DNA of 64,000 bases, taken from Rhodococcus zopfii NBRC 100606 = JCM 9919 (GTDB taxonomy: Bacteria > Actinomycetota > Actinomycetes > Mycobacteriales > Mycobacteriaceae). Below are positions 26,662-37,659 of the stretch, piece by piece. Location of the stretch: contig NZ_BCXI01000007.1 of the NCBI RefSeq assembly GCF_001895025.1, forward strand, positions 171,022 to 235,021, written 5' to 3'. The position numbers and the translations under genes are program-made. Position 1 is the first letter of the stretch; each line of letters starts with the position of its first letter. Under the pieces are notes generated by a model. That model saw only the letters and a list, made by a program, of their open reading frames with translations, had not been told where the DNA came from and did no database searches.

Positions 26662-27342
26662 ATGGATCGCGCGCAGCAATCCGGGATCGCCGCCCTCGCG
26701 GCACTCGGCGAACCCGCTCGGAGCCGGCTCTACGAGTACGTCGTGAACCGTCGCGAATCGGTGGGACGCGACGAGGTCGCCGCTGCCCTCGGCATCGCCC
26801 GCACCACCGCGGCATTCCACCTCGACCGGCTGGTCGAGGAGGGACTGCTCGACGTCGAGTTCGCCCGCCGGAGCGGGCGCGTCGGACCGGGCGCAGGACG
26901 CCCCGCGAAGCTGTACCGCCGGGCCGCCCGGCAGATCGACGTGACCCTGCCGGCCCGGCGATACGAACTCGCGGGCCGGCTGCTCGCGGACGCGGTCGAC
27001 GAGTCCGACCGCACCGGCGAATCGCCGCGGGTGGTGCTGTCCCGTCGCGCGGCGGAACTGGGCCGGCGCATCGGTGAGGACTCCGCGGGTGAGCAGACGG
27101 TCGAGGTTCTCGCGGACCACGGATTCGAGCCGATCGACGACGGGTCGACCATCCGCCTCGGCAACTGCCCGTTCCATGCACTCGTCGACGGGCACACCGA
27201 CCTGGTGTGCGGCATGAATCTCGATCTGCTCACGGCGCTGCTCGAAGGCATGGGCGACCGCACCCGGCGGGCGTGCCTCGACCCCGCTCCGGGCTTCTGC
27301 TGCGTCCGGTTGGTGCCTTCCGACCGAATCGACCCCGCGTAA
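26662..27342 (+). CDS. winged-helix regulator with cysteine-rich sensor (COG2345, SufR-like)
   Basis: 226 residues. N-terminal winged helix: ALAALGEPARSRLYEYVVNR, DEVAAALGIARTTAAFHLDRLVEEGLLDVEF, then GRPAKLYRR. The C-terminal half has the cysteine pattern NCPFHALVDGHTDLVCGMN and a late FCCV, like the 4Fe-4S- or metal-binding part of SufR-type regulators. It probably senses oxidative, nitrosative or Fe-S status and binds the TTTTAGAATC repeats in its own promoter and that of the divergent doxX. It is not next to suf genes, so it is unlikely to be SufR itself. Confidence 0.82.
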   Translation: MDRAQQSGIAALAALGEPARSRLYEYVVNRRESVGRDEVAAALGIARTTAAFHLDRLVEEGLLDVEFARRSGRVGPGAGRPAKLYRRAARQIDVTLPARRYELAGRLLADAVDESDRTGESPRVVLSRRAAELGRRIGEDSAGEQTVEVLADHGFEPIDDGSTIRLGNCPFHALVDGHTDLVCGMNLDLLTALLEGMGDRTRRACLDPAPGFCCVRLVPSDRIDPA

Positions 27343-27416
27343 GGCCGGACGCGAACCGGTGTGCGGTGCGAGACTGGGTGCACCCTCCCGCCGCGGACGA
27401 ACGGTGGTGATCGAAG

Positions 27417-28040
27417 ATGAGCGGTCCGTCGTTCCCCGACCATCTGCTGACGCTCGACGAGTGGGCGGCACTGCCCGAGTACGAGCGGTACCGCGTCGAA
27501 ATGTGTGAAGGCGTGCTCGTCGTGTCCCCGCATCCCGGGTATCTGCACCAGCACGTCACGTTCACGCTGGTCGATGTCCTGGCCGGGCAGCTCCCCGACG
27601 GGTTGTGCGTGCTCGGCGACGTCGAGGTACTGCTCCCCGGTGAACCGCCCACGGTCCGCTGCCCGGACGTCATCGTCGTCGACCGGGCCCTCGTCGAGGC
27701 CGATCCCGACCGTGCGACCGCCGCCGATGTGCGGCTTGTGGTCGAGGTCACGAGCGGCGGCAGCGGACGGACCGACCGCGTCACGAAGTTCTCCGAATAC
27801 GCGGAAGGCGGAATCCCGCAGTACTGGATCGTCGATCTCACCGAACCGGCCGTTCTGGCAGCATTCATCCTCGAGAACGGGTGGTACCGGTTCGACGGGG
27901 AGCACGGGGGAACTGTGACGCTGACCGCGGCCGGTCACGATGTCACCGTCGACCTGGAGGAGCTCACCGTCGCGCGGGCGAGCGCCCGGAGCGCGTCCGG
28001 CGACGCACCGGTGACACCGGACGACGCACGGCCCCGATAG
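27417..28040 (+). CDS. Uma2 family (DUF820) PD-(D/E)XK nuclease-like protein
   Basis: 207 residues. The Uma2 signature is clear: LTLDEWAALPEYERYRVEMCEGVLVVSPHPGYLHQHVTF, then RCPDVIVVDR (the acidic PD residue), LVVEVTSGGSGRTDRVTKFSEYAEGGIPQYWIVD (E...K nuclease core). Such proteins are common in actinobacteria and cyanobacteria, often in many copies, and no cellular role has been settled. ATG 27417 is preceded by a weak GAAG. It lies between a regulator and purL with no obvious partner toxin or transposase. Confidence 0.85.
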   Translation: MSGPSFPDHLLTLDEWAALPEYERYRVEMCEGVLVVSPHPGYLHQHVTFTLVDVLAGQLPDGLCVLGDVEVLLPGEPPTVRCPDVIVVDRALVEADPDRATAADVRLVVEVTSGGSGRTDRVTKFSEYAEGGIPQYWIVDLTEPAVLAAFILENGWYRFDGEHGGTVTLTAAGHDVTVDLEELTVARASARSASGDAPVTPDDARPR

Positions 28041-28104
28041 ACTGGCCGCGGCAGTGCGCGCCCGGCCTGCCGTTTCGATCCCAGAGTGAAGGGACCCGAG
28101 CCCA

Positions 28105-30384
28105 GTGTCACCGCAGGTGGATACCGTCACCCAAGCCTCCGAGACGTCCGATCTTCCTCAGCCGTACGTCGAGCTGGGTCTGAAGGACGACGAGTACGCC
28201 CGCATCAAGGAGATCCTGGGCCGCCGTCCCACGGACGCCGAACTGGCGATGTACTCCGTGATGTGGTCCGAGCATTGCTCCTACAAGTCGTCGAAGGTCC
28301 ACCTGCGCTACTTCGGGGAGACCACCACCGACGAGATGCGGTCGTCGATGCTCGCCGGTATCGGCGAGAACGCCGGCGTCGTCGACATCGGTGACGGCTG
28401 GGCGGTGACCTTCAAGGTCGAGTCGCACAACCACCCGTCGTACATCGAGCCCTATCAGGGTGCGGCCACCGGCGTCGGCGGCATCGTCCGCGACATCATG
28501 GCGATGGGTGCGCGCCCGATCGCGGTCATGGATCAGCTGCGCTTCGGTGCCGCGGACCATCCCGACACCCGCCGCGTCGTCGACGGCGTGGTGCGCGGAG
28601 TCGGCGGCTACGGCAACTCTCTCGGCCTGCCCAATGTCGGCGGCGAAACCGTGTTCGACCCCTCCTACCAGGGCAATCCGCTCGTCAACGCCCTGTGTGC
28701 GGGCGCGATGCGCGTCGAGGACCTGCACCTGGCGTTCGCGTCCGGAACCGGCAACCGGATCATCCTGTTCGGCGCTCGCACCGGTCTCGACGGCATCGGC
28801 GGCGTGTCCGTCCTCGCGTCGGAGACGTTCGACGACAGCGACGGCGGCCGTCCGAAGAAGCTGCCGAGTGTCCAGGTCGGCGACCCGTTCACCGAGAAGG
28901 TGCTCATCGAGTGCTGCCTCGACCTGTACCGCGAGAAACTGGTCGTCGGCATCCAGGACCTGGGCGGTGCCGGACTGTCCTGCGCGACGTCCGAGCTCGC
29001 CGCCGCCGGCGACGGCGGCATGCACATCTACCTCGACCGGGTCCCGACCCGCGCGACGGGCATGACCCCCGCCGAGGTGCTGTCCTCGGAGTCGCAGGAA
29101 CGCATGTGCGCGGTCGTCGCGCCCGAGAACGTCGACGCGTTCATGGCGGTGTGCAAGAAGTGGGACGTCCTGGCCACCGACATCGGTGAGGTCACCGATG
29201 GTGAGCGTCTGGTCATCACGTGGCACGGCGAGACCGTCGTGGACGTGCCGCCGCGCACCGTCGCGCTCGAGGGTCCGGTCTACGAACGGCCTGTGCAGCG
29301 TCCCGACTCGCAGGACGCGCTGGTCGCCGACACCACCGCCGGCCTGAAGCGCCCGGAGACGGACGACGAACTGAAGGCCACGCTGCTGAAGCTGCTCGCG
29401 TCGCCGGCGCTGTGCAGCCGCAAATGGATCACCGAACAGTACGACCGTTACGTGCGCGGCAACACCGTCCTGGCCGAGAACGCCGACTCCGGTGTCATCC
29501 GCGTCGACGAGGAGTCCGGTCGCGGCATCGCCCTGGCAACCGACGCGTCGGGCCGTTTCACCCAGCTCGACCCGTACACCGGCGCGCAGCTCGCGCTCGC
29601 GGAGGCATACCGCAACGTCGCCACCACCGGCGCGACCCCCAAGGCCGTGTCCAACTGCCTCAACTTCGGTTCGCCGGAGGACCCGGCCGTGATGTGGCAG
29701 TTCCAGCAGGCGGTGCGCGGCCTCGCCGACGGATGCGCCCAGCTCGGCATCCCGGTGACCGGCGGCAACGTCAGCTTCTACAACCAGACCGGATCGACCG
29801 CGATCCTGCCGACGCCGGTCGTCGCGGTGCTCGGCGTCATCGACGACGTGCACCGTCGTATCCCCACCGGTCTCGGCCTCGAGCCCGGCGAGACGCTCAT
29901 CCTGCTCGGTGAGACCCGCGACGAGTTCGACGGATCGATCTGGGCGCAGGTCGAGCACGATCACCTCGGTGGCGTGCCCCCGAAGGTCGACCTCGAGCGA
30001 GAGCGGCTCATCGCGGAGATCCTCGTCGCCGGTTCGCGCGACGGGCTGATCTCGGCCGCCCACGACCTGTCGGAGGGTGGTCTCGCGCAGGCTGTCGTCG
30101 AGGCGGCGCTCGCCGGTGAGACCGGCTGCCGGATCCTGCTTCCCGAGGACGCGGACCCGTTCGTGACGCTGTTCTCCGAATCCGCCGGCCGAGTGCTGGT
30201 CGCGGTGCCGCGCACCGAGGAGTCCCGCTTCACCGGGATGTGCTCGGCGCGCGACCTGCCGTGGGTGCGGATCGGTGTCGTCGACGAGGGATCCGATTCC
30301 GTCGAGGTGCAGGGCAAGTTCGCGGTGACCCTGACCGAGCTGCGAGAGGTCTACGAGGGCACCCTCCCCGCCTTGTTCGGGTAG
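28105..30384 (+). CDS. purL: phosphoribosylformylglycinamidine synthase subunit PurL
   Basis: 759 residues, the usual size for the small-PurL type that works with PurS and PurQ. It converts FGAR to FGAM using ATP and ammonia. Visible blocks are [19 protein letters not shown] near residue 55, [26 protein letters not shown] (catalytic His), [21 protein letters not shown] and the second half-domain with [29 protein letters not shown] 28105 has GAAGGGA about 10 nt upstream. A TAGACT -10 element lies at about 28037-28042. Confidence 0.98.
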   Translation: MSPQVDTVTQASETSDLPQPYVELGLKDDEYARIKEILGRRPTDAELAMYSVMWSEHCSYKSSKVHLRYFGETTTDEMRSSMLAGIGENAGVVDIGDGWAVTFKVESHNHPSYIEPYQGAATGVGGIVRDIMAMGARPIAVMDQLRFGAADHPDTRRVVDGVVRGVGGYGNSLGLPNVGGETVFDPSYQGNPLVNALCAGAMRVEDLHLAFASGTGNRIILFGARTGLDGIGGVSVLASETFDDSDGGRPKKLPSVQVGDPFTEKVLIECCLDLYREKLVVGIQDLGGAGLSCATSELAAAGDGGMHIYLDRVPTRATGMTPAEVLSSESQERMCAVVAPENVDAFMAVCKKWDVLATDIGEVTDGERLVITWHGETVVDVPPRTVALEGPVYERPVQRPDSQDALVADTTAGLKRPETDDELKATLLKLLASPALCSRKWITEQYDRYVRGNTVLAENADSGVIRVDEESGRGIALATDASGRFTQLDPYTGAQLALAEAYRNVATTGATPKAVSNCLNFGSPEDPAVMWQFQQAVRGLADGCAQLGIPVTGGNVSFYNQTGSTAILPTPVVAVLGVIDDVHRRIPTGLGLEPGETLILLGETRDEFDGSIWAQVEHDHLGGVPPKVDLERERLIAEILVAGSRDGLISAAHDLSEGGLAQAVVEAALAGETGCRILLPEDADPFVTLFSESAGRVLVAVPRTEESRFTGMCSARDLPWVRIGVVDEGSDSVEVQGKFAVTLTELREVYEGTLPALFG

Positions 30385-30387
30385 CCC

Positions 30388-32160
30388 ATGGCCAGCACCC
30401 AGGTCGATCGGCTGGCGTTGATAGAGGCCCGGCAAGGTCAGGTCATCGCCGTGGTCACCGATTTCGGTGACCGCCACCCCCTCACCGCGCGGGTGTGGGG
30501 GTGGCTGAGCCTGGATTTCACCGGCATCGCCTTCGCGGCGTTGTTCTTCTGCTGGTCGCTGTCGCCGTCGCTGCTGCCGCGCGACTGGCTGTTCCAGGGG
30601 ATCATCGGCGGTCTCAACGCGGCGATCGGCTACGGCGTCGGTTGTGTCGTGGGCTGGGTCGTCGCCCGGTTCGTGTTGTCGCGGGCGCTGTGGTGGCCGC
30701 CGCCGATCCCCGTGCTGCGGGCGATCAAGGTCGCGGTGCCGGTCGCCGCGATCGTCGCGTCGGTGGTGGCACTGGTGCTCGCCGCGATCCAGCAGCGTCA
30801 GCTCGCGGCGCTGATGGACGCCGAAGGCACGACGACCAGTGGCTACCTGCGCACGCTGGCGTTGGCTCTCGCGGTTTCCGGGCTGCTCGTCTCCGCGTGG
30901 CGCGGTCTGCGCGACATCGGCAGATGGATTGCGCGGCAATTGATCCGGCGACACCTTCCGGCCGGTCTCGCCCGGACCCTCGGGGTGCTGGTGGTCGTGC
31001 TGATGACGTTCATGCTCATCGACGGAGTCCTGATCCGGGGATCCTACGCGATCGTCAACTCCGCGTTCAGCATCCAGGACGGCGAGACTCGAGCCGGTGC
31101 GATACAGCCGACCCGCCCCGAGAAGTCCGGCAGTCCCGAATCGCTCGCGCCGTGGGACACGCTCGGCTTCGAGGGCCGCAACTTCGTTTCTCGCGGCCTC
31201 GATGCCGCCGAACTCGAAGCCATCAACGGCACGCCCGCGAAGGAACCGATCCGCGTGTACGTCGGTCTCGGCACCGCCGACACCGCCGAGACGCGTGCGG
31301 ATCTGGTGATCGACGAACTCGAACGCACCGGGGCGTTCGAGCGCAAGGTGCTGGTGATCATCCCCACCACGGGCACGGGCTGGGTGAACCCCACCGCCGC
31401 GCAGGCCATGGAACTGGTCCACAACGGTGACGTCGCGATGGTCGCGTGGCAGTACTCGTTCCTGCCGAGTTGGATCTCGTTCCTCGCGGACCGCGACAAG
31501 GCCGCCGAAGCCGGCCGGATCCTCGTCGACCGCATCCACGAACGCTGGCTCGCCCAGCCGCCGGCCCGCAGACCCGAGCTGTACGTCTACGGCGAGAGCC
31601 TCGGAACCCAGTCGGGGGAAGGGGCTTTCGACACCCTCGCCGATATCCGCGAAACCGTGAACGGAGTGCTGTGGGTGGGACCGCCCAACGCCAACCGGCT
31701 GTGGCGTCAGCTCGTCGATCGTCGCGACCCCGGCACCCCCGAGGTGCAGCCGGTATACGCCGACGGCCTGGTCGTGCGGTTCACCGACGACGTCGCCGAC
31801 ATCGGTGAACCGCCGAGCCCGTGGCTGGATCCGCGCGTGCTGTACATCCAGCACGCGTCGGACCCGGTGGTGTGGTGGTCGACCGATCTGCTGTTCAATC
31901 GCCCCGACTGGCTGTCCGAACCGCCCGGGCCCGATCGGCTCCCGCAGATGCGCTGGTTCCCGATCGTCACGTTCTGGCAGGTCTCGGCGGATCTGATGAA
32001 CGCGGCCGGCGTGCCCGACGGACACGGCCACAACTACGGTACCGAGGTCCTCGACGGCTGGATTGCGGTGACCCAGCCGGAGGGCTGGACCACCGCCGAC
32101 ACCGCACGGGTGCGGTTGGCGCTCGAGGCGCTCGCCGACAGCCAGGGACCGGAGAAGTGA
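30388..32160 (+). CDS. membrane-anchored alpha/beta-hydrolase (PF10081 type)
   Basis: 590 residues. The N-terminal third has about five hydrophobic helices (FTGIAFAALFFCWSLSPSLLPRDW is the conserved opening). The C-terminal domain is an alpha/beta hydrolase with YGESLGTQSGEGAF (GxSxG, Ser ~408), preceded by VLVIIPTTGTGW. Actinobacteria often carry several such proteins; activity is unknown, and the membrane domain suggests lipid-related substrates. It starts 3 bp after purL and overlaps the CPBP gene by GTGA, so purL, hydrolase and CPBP are probably one transcript. Confidence 0.85.
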   Translation: MASTQVDRLALIEARQGQVIAVVTDFGDRHPLTARVWGWLSLDFTGIAFAALFFCWSLSPSLLPRDWLFQGIIGGLNAAIGYGVGCVVGWVVARFVLSRALWWPPPIPVLRAIKVAVPVAAIVASVVALVLAAIQQRQLAALMDAEGTTTSGYLRTLALALAVSGLLVSAWRGLRDIGRWIARQLIRRHLPAGLARTLGVLVVVLMTFMLIDGVLIRGSYAIVNSAFSIQDGETRAGAIQPTRPEKSGSPESLAPWDTLGFEGRNFVSRGLDAAELEAINGTPAKEPIRVYVGLGTADTAETRADLVIDELERTGAFERKVLVIIPTTGTGWVNPTAAQAMELVHNGDVAMVAWQYSFLPSWISFLADRDKAAEAGRILVDRIHERWLAQPPARRPELYVYGESLGTQSGEGAFDTLADIRETVNGVLWVGPPNANRLWRQLVDRRDPGTPEVQPVYADGLVVRFTDDVADIGEPPSPWLDPRVLYIQHASDPVVWWSTDLLFNRPDWLSEPPGPDRLPQMRWFPIVTFWQVSADLMNAAGVPDGHGHNYGTEVLDGWIAVTQPEGWTTADTARVRLALEALADSQGPEK

Positions 32161-32801
32161 CCGTCGCGCGGTTCGGCTTCGCAGGTCCGGCCGTCGCGGC
32201 CGCGGCTGTCCTGTGGAGCGCGACGCTGCCGTCGGCGCCGCTCGGCACGCACGGGCGGACGTGGGCGTCGGCAGGTCTGGGTGTGTGCGCGATCGCTGCG
32301 GCCCGTGCGTCGGGTATGAACCGCACCGAGCTGGGGCTCGACCCCACCCGCGTCCCGTCCGGGTTGCGCTGGGGCGGTGCGGTTGCCGCAGCGGTGCTCG
32401 GTGGCTACGCGATCGCGCTGTCCGCGCCCGCTGTGCGCGGCCGGATCGCGGACTCGGCCGGAGCCGGTCGCGACGACTTCTGGACCTGGATCACACTGCA
32501 CATCCCGGTGGGGACGGTGCTCGCGGAGGAACTGCTGTTCCGCGGGGTACTGACACCGCTGGTGAGCCCCGCGGTACACGCCACCGTGTTCGGGTTGTGG
32601 CACGTGCGTCCGGCCATGATCGCGGGTGACAGCATCGCCGGGACGGTCGCGGCGACCGGTCTGTCCGCGCTCGGTTTCGACTGGCTGCGACGGCGCAGTG
32701 GCAGTGTCCTCGCGCCCGCCCTCGCGCACCTGGCGATCAACGCCGGGGGAGCGGCCGCGGTGCGCCTCGTGGCGACCCGGCGCGGTGCCCGCATGTCCTA
32801 G
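32157..32801 (+). CDS. CPBP-family intramembrane metalloprotease
   Basis: About 214 residues. The CAAX-protease/bacteriocin-processing motifs are all present: AEELLFRGVL (EExxxR, ~124-133), VFGLWHVRP (FxxxH type, ~144-152) and LAHLAINAGG (HxxxN, ~191-200). The position corresponds to Rv0804. Such enzymes process prenylated proteins, lipopeptides or bacteriocins, or act in immunity; the target is unknown. GTG 32157 overlaps the hydrolase stop. Confidence 0.85.
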   Translation: MTVARFGFAGPAVAAAAVLWSATLPSAPLGTHGRTWASAGLGVCAIAAARASGMNRTELGLDPTRVPSGLRWGGAVAAAVLGGYAIALSAPAVRGRIADSAGAGRDDFWTWITLHIPVGTVLAEELLFRGVLTPLVSPAVHATVFGLWHVRPAMIAGDSIAGTVAATGLSALGFDWLRRRSGSVLAPALAHLAINAGGAAAVRLVATRRGARMS

Positions 32802-32812
32802 GCTGCCTACCC

Positions 32813-33202
32813 GTGGCACCGCGCAAACCCGTCGACCCCGCCGAACTCCGAGACGTCCTGCTGCGGGTCGCGCCCTGGCTGTGCGGCGACGTCGACGACC
32901 GGCCGGCCCGGGCGGATCTCGCCGCGGCGGTCCGGCTCAGCGCGCGCACCCTCGAACAGGTGGCGCCGGGCGCGAGCGTCGAGGTCCGGGTACCGCCGTT
33001 CGTCGCGGTGCAGTGCATCGAGGGGCTGCGGCACACCCGCGGAACACCCCCGAACGTCGTCGAAACCGAGCCCCGCACGTGGCTGCTGCTCGCGACGGGC
33101 CTGCTGGAATACGACGACGCGGTCGCGTCGGGGAAGCTCGATGCGTCCGGCAGCCGGGCCGCGGAGATCGCGCGTTGGCTGCCGCTGATGCGGGTCGTGT
33201 GA
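32813..33202 (+). CDS. conserved actinobacterial protein, sterol-carrier-family-like (Rv0807)
   Basis: 129 residues. The pattern RPARADLAAAVRLSARTLEQVAPGASVEVRVPPFVAVQCIEGLRHTRG and TEPRTWLLLATGLLEYDDA is that of the conserved actinobacterial protein just upstream of purF (Rv0807), annotated in some genomes as sterol carrier family. The constant link to purF suggests housekeeping, but the function is unknown. The TAG stop of the CPBP gene is also the start of TAGGCT, 8 nt before this GTG, so the transcript is probably leaderless. Confidence 0.8.
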   Translation: MAPRKPVDPAELRDVLLRVAPWLCGDVDDRPARADLAAAVRLSARTLEQVAPGASVEVRVPPFVAVQCIEGLRHTRGTPPNVVETEPRTWLLLATGLLEYDDAVASGKLDASGSRAAEIARWLPLMRVV

Positions 33203-33282
33203 CGAGTCCCCGATAGGGGTTGCCGGAACCGGCTCGTAGAATGGGTGTGCCCCGCCCTTGTCCAGCCCCAGGGAGCACCCCG

Positions 33283-34872
33283 GTGACCAGTGCCGATCTG
33301 TCGGTTCACACTCGTAATCTTCTCGCCTCCGACGAACCCGAAAACGACCCTCGGGAGGAGTGCGGCGTCTTCGGAGTCTGGGCTCCCGGCGAGGACGTGG
33401 CGAAGCTCACGTATTACGGCCTCTACGCGCTGCAGCACCGCGGCCAGGAAGCGGCCGGCATCGCCGTCACGGATGGCTCGCAGGTGCTCGTGTTCAAGGA
33501 TCTCGGCCTGGTGAGCCAGGTGTTCGACGAGCAGACGCTCGCCGCGATGCCCGGTCACATCGCGGTCGGTCACTGCCGCTACTCGACGACCGGGTCGACC
33601 ACCTGGGAGAACGCGCAGCCGATCTTCCGGAGCACCGCTGCCGGTACCGGCGTCGCGCTCGGCCACAACGGCAACCTCGTCAACACCGCGGAACTCGCCG
33701 CACGGGGCCGTGAACTGGGCATCATCGACCCGGCCCGGCCCGGTGCCGCGACCTCGGATTCCGACATCATCGGCGCGCTGCTCGCGCACGCCGTCGCCGA
33801 CGGCACTCTCGAGCAGGCCGCGATGAAGTTGTTCCCCAAGCTGCGCGGCGCATTCTGCCTGACGTTCATGGACGAGCACACCCTGTACGCGGCGCGCGAC
33901 CCGTGGGGCATCCGGCCGCTGTGCCTGGGCCGCCTCGACCGAGGGTGGGTCGTCGCCAGCGAGACCGCGGCCCTCGATATCGTCGGCGCGTCCTTCGTTC
34001 GCGACATCGAGCCCGGTGAGCTGCTCGCGATCGACGCCGACGGCGTCCGATCGTCGCGGTTCGCGAATCCGGAGCCCAAGGGCTGCGTCTTCGAGTACGT
34101 CTACCTCGCCCGCCCCGACTCCACGATCGCCGGGCGGTCGGTGCATGCGACCCGCGTCGAGATCGGCCGTCGCCTCGCGAAGGAACACCCGATCGACGCG
34201 GACCTGGTGATCCCGGTGCCCGAGTCGGGGACGCCCGCCGCGGTCGGCTACGCGCAGGGCTCCGGTCTGCCCTACGGGCAGGGCCTGATGAAGAACGCCT
34301 ACGTGGGCCGCACCTTCATCCAGCCCAGTCAGACGATCCGTCAGCTCGGTATCCGGCTCAAGCTCAACCCGCTGCGCGAGGTGATCCGCGGCAAGCGTCT
34401 GGTGGTCGTCGACGACTCGATCGTGCGTGGTAACACCCAGCGTGCCCTGATCCGGATGCTGCGCGAGGCCGGGGCTCTCGAGATCCACGTGCGGATCGCG
34501 TCCCCGCCGGTCAAGTGGCCGTGCTTCTACGGCATCGACTTCGCCTCCCCGGCGGAGCTGATCGCCAACGGCAGCGGCACCCGTGACGACGCCACGCACG
34601 GTTCCGAGCACGACTTCGACGAGATGGTCGAGATGGTGCGCCGCTCGATCGGTGCCGACTCCCTCGGCTACATCTCCATCGACGGCATGATCGGCGCGAC
34701 CGAGCAGCCGGCGTCGCGGCTGTGCGCGGCCTGCTTCGACGGCCACTACCCGATCGGGCTGCCGAAGGATCAGGTCGTCGGCAAGGACGTCCTCGAGGGC
34801 GTCGTCGACGTCGACTCGACGACCCCGACTGTCCTGGACAACGACAACGCGGACGCGTTGAGTCGTCCCTGA
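33283..34872 (+). CDS. purF: amidophosphoribosyltransferase
   Basis: About 529 residues. It catalyses the first step of purine synthesis, PRPP plus glutamine to phosphoribosylamine. The Ntn glutaminase nucleophile is Cys27 (REECGVFGVW), so a ~26-residue propeptide must be removed, as in Bacillus subtilis PurF. The PRPP loop is LVVVDDSIVRGNTQRA. Cysteines in CVFEYVYLARPD, RIASPPVKWPCFYG and SRLCAACFDG fit the 4Fe-4S type. GTG 33283 follows AGGGAG; TAGAAT at 33237 is a likely -10 element. Confidence 0.98.
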   Translation: MTSADLSVHTRNLLASDEPENDPREECGVFGVWAPGEDVAKLTYYGLYALQHRGQEAAGIAVTDGSQVLVFKDLGLVSQVFDEQTLAAMPGHIAVGHCRYSTTGSTTWENAQPIFRSTAAGTGVALGHNGNLVNTAELAARGRELGIIDPARPGAATSDSDIIGALLAHAVADGTLEQAAMKLFPKLRGAFCLTFMDEHTLYAARDPWGIRPLCLGRLDRGWVVASETAALDIVGASFVRDIEPGELLAIDADGVRSSRFANPEPKGCVFEYVYLARPDSTIAGRSVHATRVEIGRRLAKEHPIDADLVIPVPESGTPAAVGYAQGSGLPYGQGLMKNAYVGRTFIQPSQTIRQLGIRLKLNPLREVIRGKRLVVVDDSIVRGNTQRALIRMLREAGALEIHVRIASPPVKWPCFYGIDFASPAELIANGSGTRDDATHGSEHDFDEMVEMVRRSIGADSLGYISIDGMIGATEQPASRLCAACFDGHYPIGLPKDQVVGKDVLEGVVDVDSTTPTVLDNDNADALSRP

Positions 34873-35023
34873 CGACCGGACTTTTCTCTCCTCGCGCGCC
34901 GACGGTCCCGGCCGGTCCGGTACCGTAGGTGCGCGGCCGGCTGCTTTCGGCGTACACACGCGCGTCCGGATGACGGTGCCGGCACACCTGTTCACCACAA
35001 CTCGAGGCTGGAGCCGACAACCC

Positions 35024-36097
<1,074 letters not shown>

Positions 36098-36112
36098 TTC
36101 GATCCGGATCAC

Positions 36113-36291
36113 GCACGAAGCACTGTGCCCGGGCCACCTCGGTGGCCCGGGCACAGTGCTTCGTGCTGGGGTGCGTGCTGAGATCCCGGGGCCGGGGGAG
36201 CATCCGCGCGTCGGGGCGCGGAATCCCGGAGAACGCACCCCTGCAGGGTGCGTTCTGCGCCAGTAAGGGGAGCCGGTGTTGCCGGCTCCCC
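36113..36291. terminator. array of three perfect hairpins at the purM/DUF3073 junction
   Basis: Hairpin 1: 26-bp perfect arms 36113-36138 and 36141-36166 with a 2-nt centre. Hairpin 2: 11-bp arms 36230-36240 and 36246-36256. Hairpin 3: 10-bp arms 36267-36276 and 36282-36291 with a TGTTG loop. The first should stop purM transcripts and the last the opposing DUF3073 transcript. Confidence 0.75.
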
Positions 36292-36317
36292 CAATCCGCG
36301 CGTGGGATTACTCTGGG

Positions 36318-36509
36318 TCAGCGACGCCAGTCGTCGTCCGAGTCGTCGTCCCAACCGGAGCGTTGGTCTGCGAAGACTTCGTCCCGGTGCGAGATGGGTT
36401 CACCACCAGACAACTCTCGCTGGAGGCTCTCGAAGTCGGTGGACGGCGAGCTGTACTTGAGTTGCCGTGCAACCTTGGTCTGCTTTGCCTTAGCCCGGCC
36501 GCGGCCCAT
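36318..36509 (-). CDS. DUF3073 small basic protein (Rv0810c homologue)
   Basis: 63 residues. A basic start (MGRGRAKAKQTKVARQLKYS) is followed by an acidic end (WDDDSDDDWRR). This is the DUF3073 family found throughout actinobacteria beside purM. The charge split and lack of hydrophobic core suggest a disordered nucleic-acid- or ribosome-associated protein; the function is unknown. ATG 36509 follows GAGGGGG. Confidence 0.9.
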   Translation of the reverse strand: MGRGRAKAKQTKVARQLKYSSPSTDFESLQRELSGGEPISHRDEVFADQRSGWDDDSDDDWRR

Positions 36510-36702
36510 GGCTAACCCCCTCGCGCTTTGACGGGGCGGCCTGGGGAATTTGGCGGCCCCGGTGATGTGAGTATTTTCCTGCGGTCCACTCTAGCGTGGA
36601 AAACTTCGTTCCGCCTCCACACACCCTTCCGGGACCGTGTCCGTTGCGTCTCATCCGGGCACGACCTGGGCCGATGGTGGGTGCTCGTCGAAGAATGGCG
36701 GC

Positions 36703-37659
36703 TCAGAACACTCCCGGGATCGCGCGAACCGTGCCGACCCGCATGCCTCCGCCGAGCACCGGTGGCGATGCGAGGGTCGCGAGTTCCTCCGACCAGCCGC
36801 CGCCGAGCCGGTGCAGCAGCGCCGCGGTCAGCGGCAACCGGGCACGTTCGTGACCGTCATCGATCTTGAACGCGAACGCGGTGCCGTCCGGCAGGGCGCC
36901 GGCGTGGATGCCGTCGGCCCCGGCCTTGCACATCAAGCCCGGTACCGCGGTCATCAGCCGGACGTCGTCCTTGCCGGTCCCGGAGATCAGGAACGGGTGG
37001 GCGCGCAGCGCGTCGGCGACCGCCCGCTCCGGGGTATCGGGAGCGGCGGTGACGAGCCGCGCGTACGCGGTCGCCAGATTGAACAACGGCAGCGGCACGA
37101 TGGGCAGACCGCAGCCGTCGATACCGAGCTCGGTGTCCTCGACATCGCCTGCCAGGTCCAGGACGGTGTCGACGACGGCCTCTTGCAGCGGATGTGCCGG
37201 GTCGAGGTAGCTGCGCGGATCCCAGTCGCTCGCGGCGCACGCGGCCAGCATCGCGGCGTGCTTGCCGGAGCAGTTCATGTACACCGTCCGCGGCGGCCGC
37301 CCGGACGCAAGGACCTCGGCGCGGGCCAGTTCGTTGCCCGGCAGATCCGGCGGGCACTGCAGATCGGTCTCGTCGAAGCCGTACTCGTCGAGCAGGTCCT
37401 CGACGAGCTCGACGTGCTCGGATTCGCCCTCGTGCGACGCGGTTGCGATGGCCAGCTCGGCCGTGGTGCGCGGGACGAAGCCCTGCCGCAGCAGCGCCGT
37501 CGCCTGCAACGGTTTGTTCGACGACCGCGGATAGATCGGCGTGTGGACCTCACCGAGCGAGATCAGCACCTCGCCGTGCGGGTCGAGAACGATCAGGGAG
37601 CCGCGGTGCACGCATTCGCGGAACCCGGACCGCACGACCTCCACCAGTTCGACGCTCAC
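36703..37659 (-). CDS. L-asparaginase, Rhizobium etli type (AsnA/ReAII-like)
   Basis: 318 residues of the thermolabile asparaginase II family, unrelated to E. coli AnsA/AnsB. The serine-hydrolase-like core is visible in YPRSSNKPLQATALL (SxxK, residues ~43-57). NCSGKHAAML and GIDGCGLPIVPLPL supply the Cys and Lys residues known to bind metal in this family. It hydrolyses asparagine to aspartate and ammonia in the cytoplasm. GTG 37659 overlaps the MOSC stop (GTGA), so it is the third gene of a coupled trio with ygfZ and MOSC. Confidence 0.9.
   Translation of the reverse strand: MSVELVEVVRSGFRECVHRGSLIVLDPHGEVLISLGEVHTPIYPRSSNKPLQATALLRQGFVPRTTAELAIATASHEGESEHVELVEDLLDEYGFDETDLQCPPDLPGNELARAEVLASGRPPRTVYMNCSGKHAAMLAACAASDWDPRSYLDPAHPLQEAVVDTVLDLAGDVEDTELGIDGCGLPIVPLPLFNLATAYARLVTAAPDTPERAVADALRAHPFLISGTGKDDVRLMTAVPGLMCKAGADGIHAGALPDGTAFAFKIDDGHERARLPLTAALLHRLGGGWSEELATLASPPVLGGGMRVGTVRAIPGVF

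Noticed and set aside
27417..28040. Uma2 protein as part of a toxin-antitoxin or defence system
   Set aside because: It has no partner gene; neighbours are a redox regulator and purL, so a defence role is not supported.
28108..32031. A very long open frame on the minus strand opposite purL and the membrane hydrolase
   Set aside because: It is an antisense shadow produced by high GC content: the + strand carries recognisable PurL and hydrolase domains, and the minus-strand translation has no family motifs and is rich in Arg, Asp, His and Gly.
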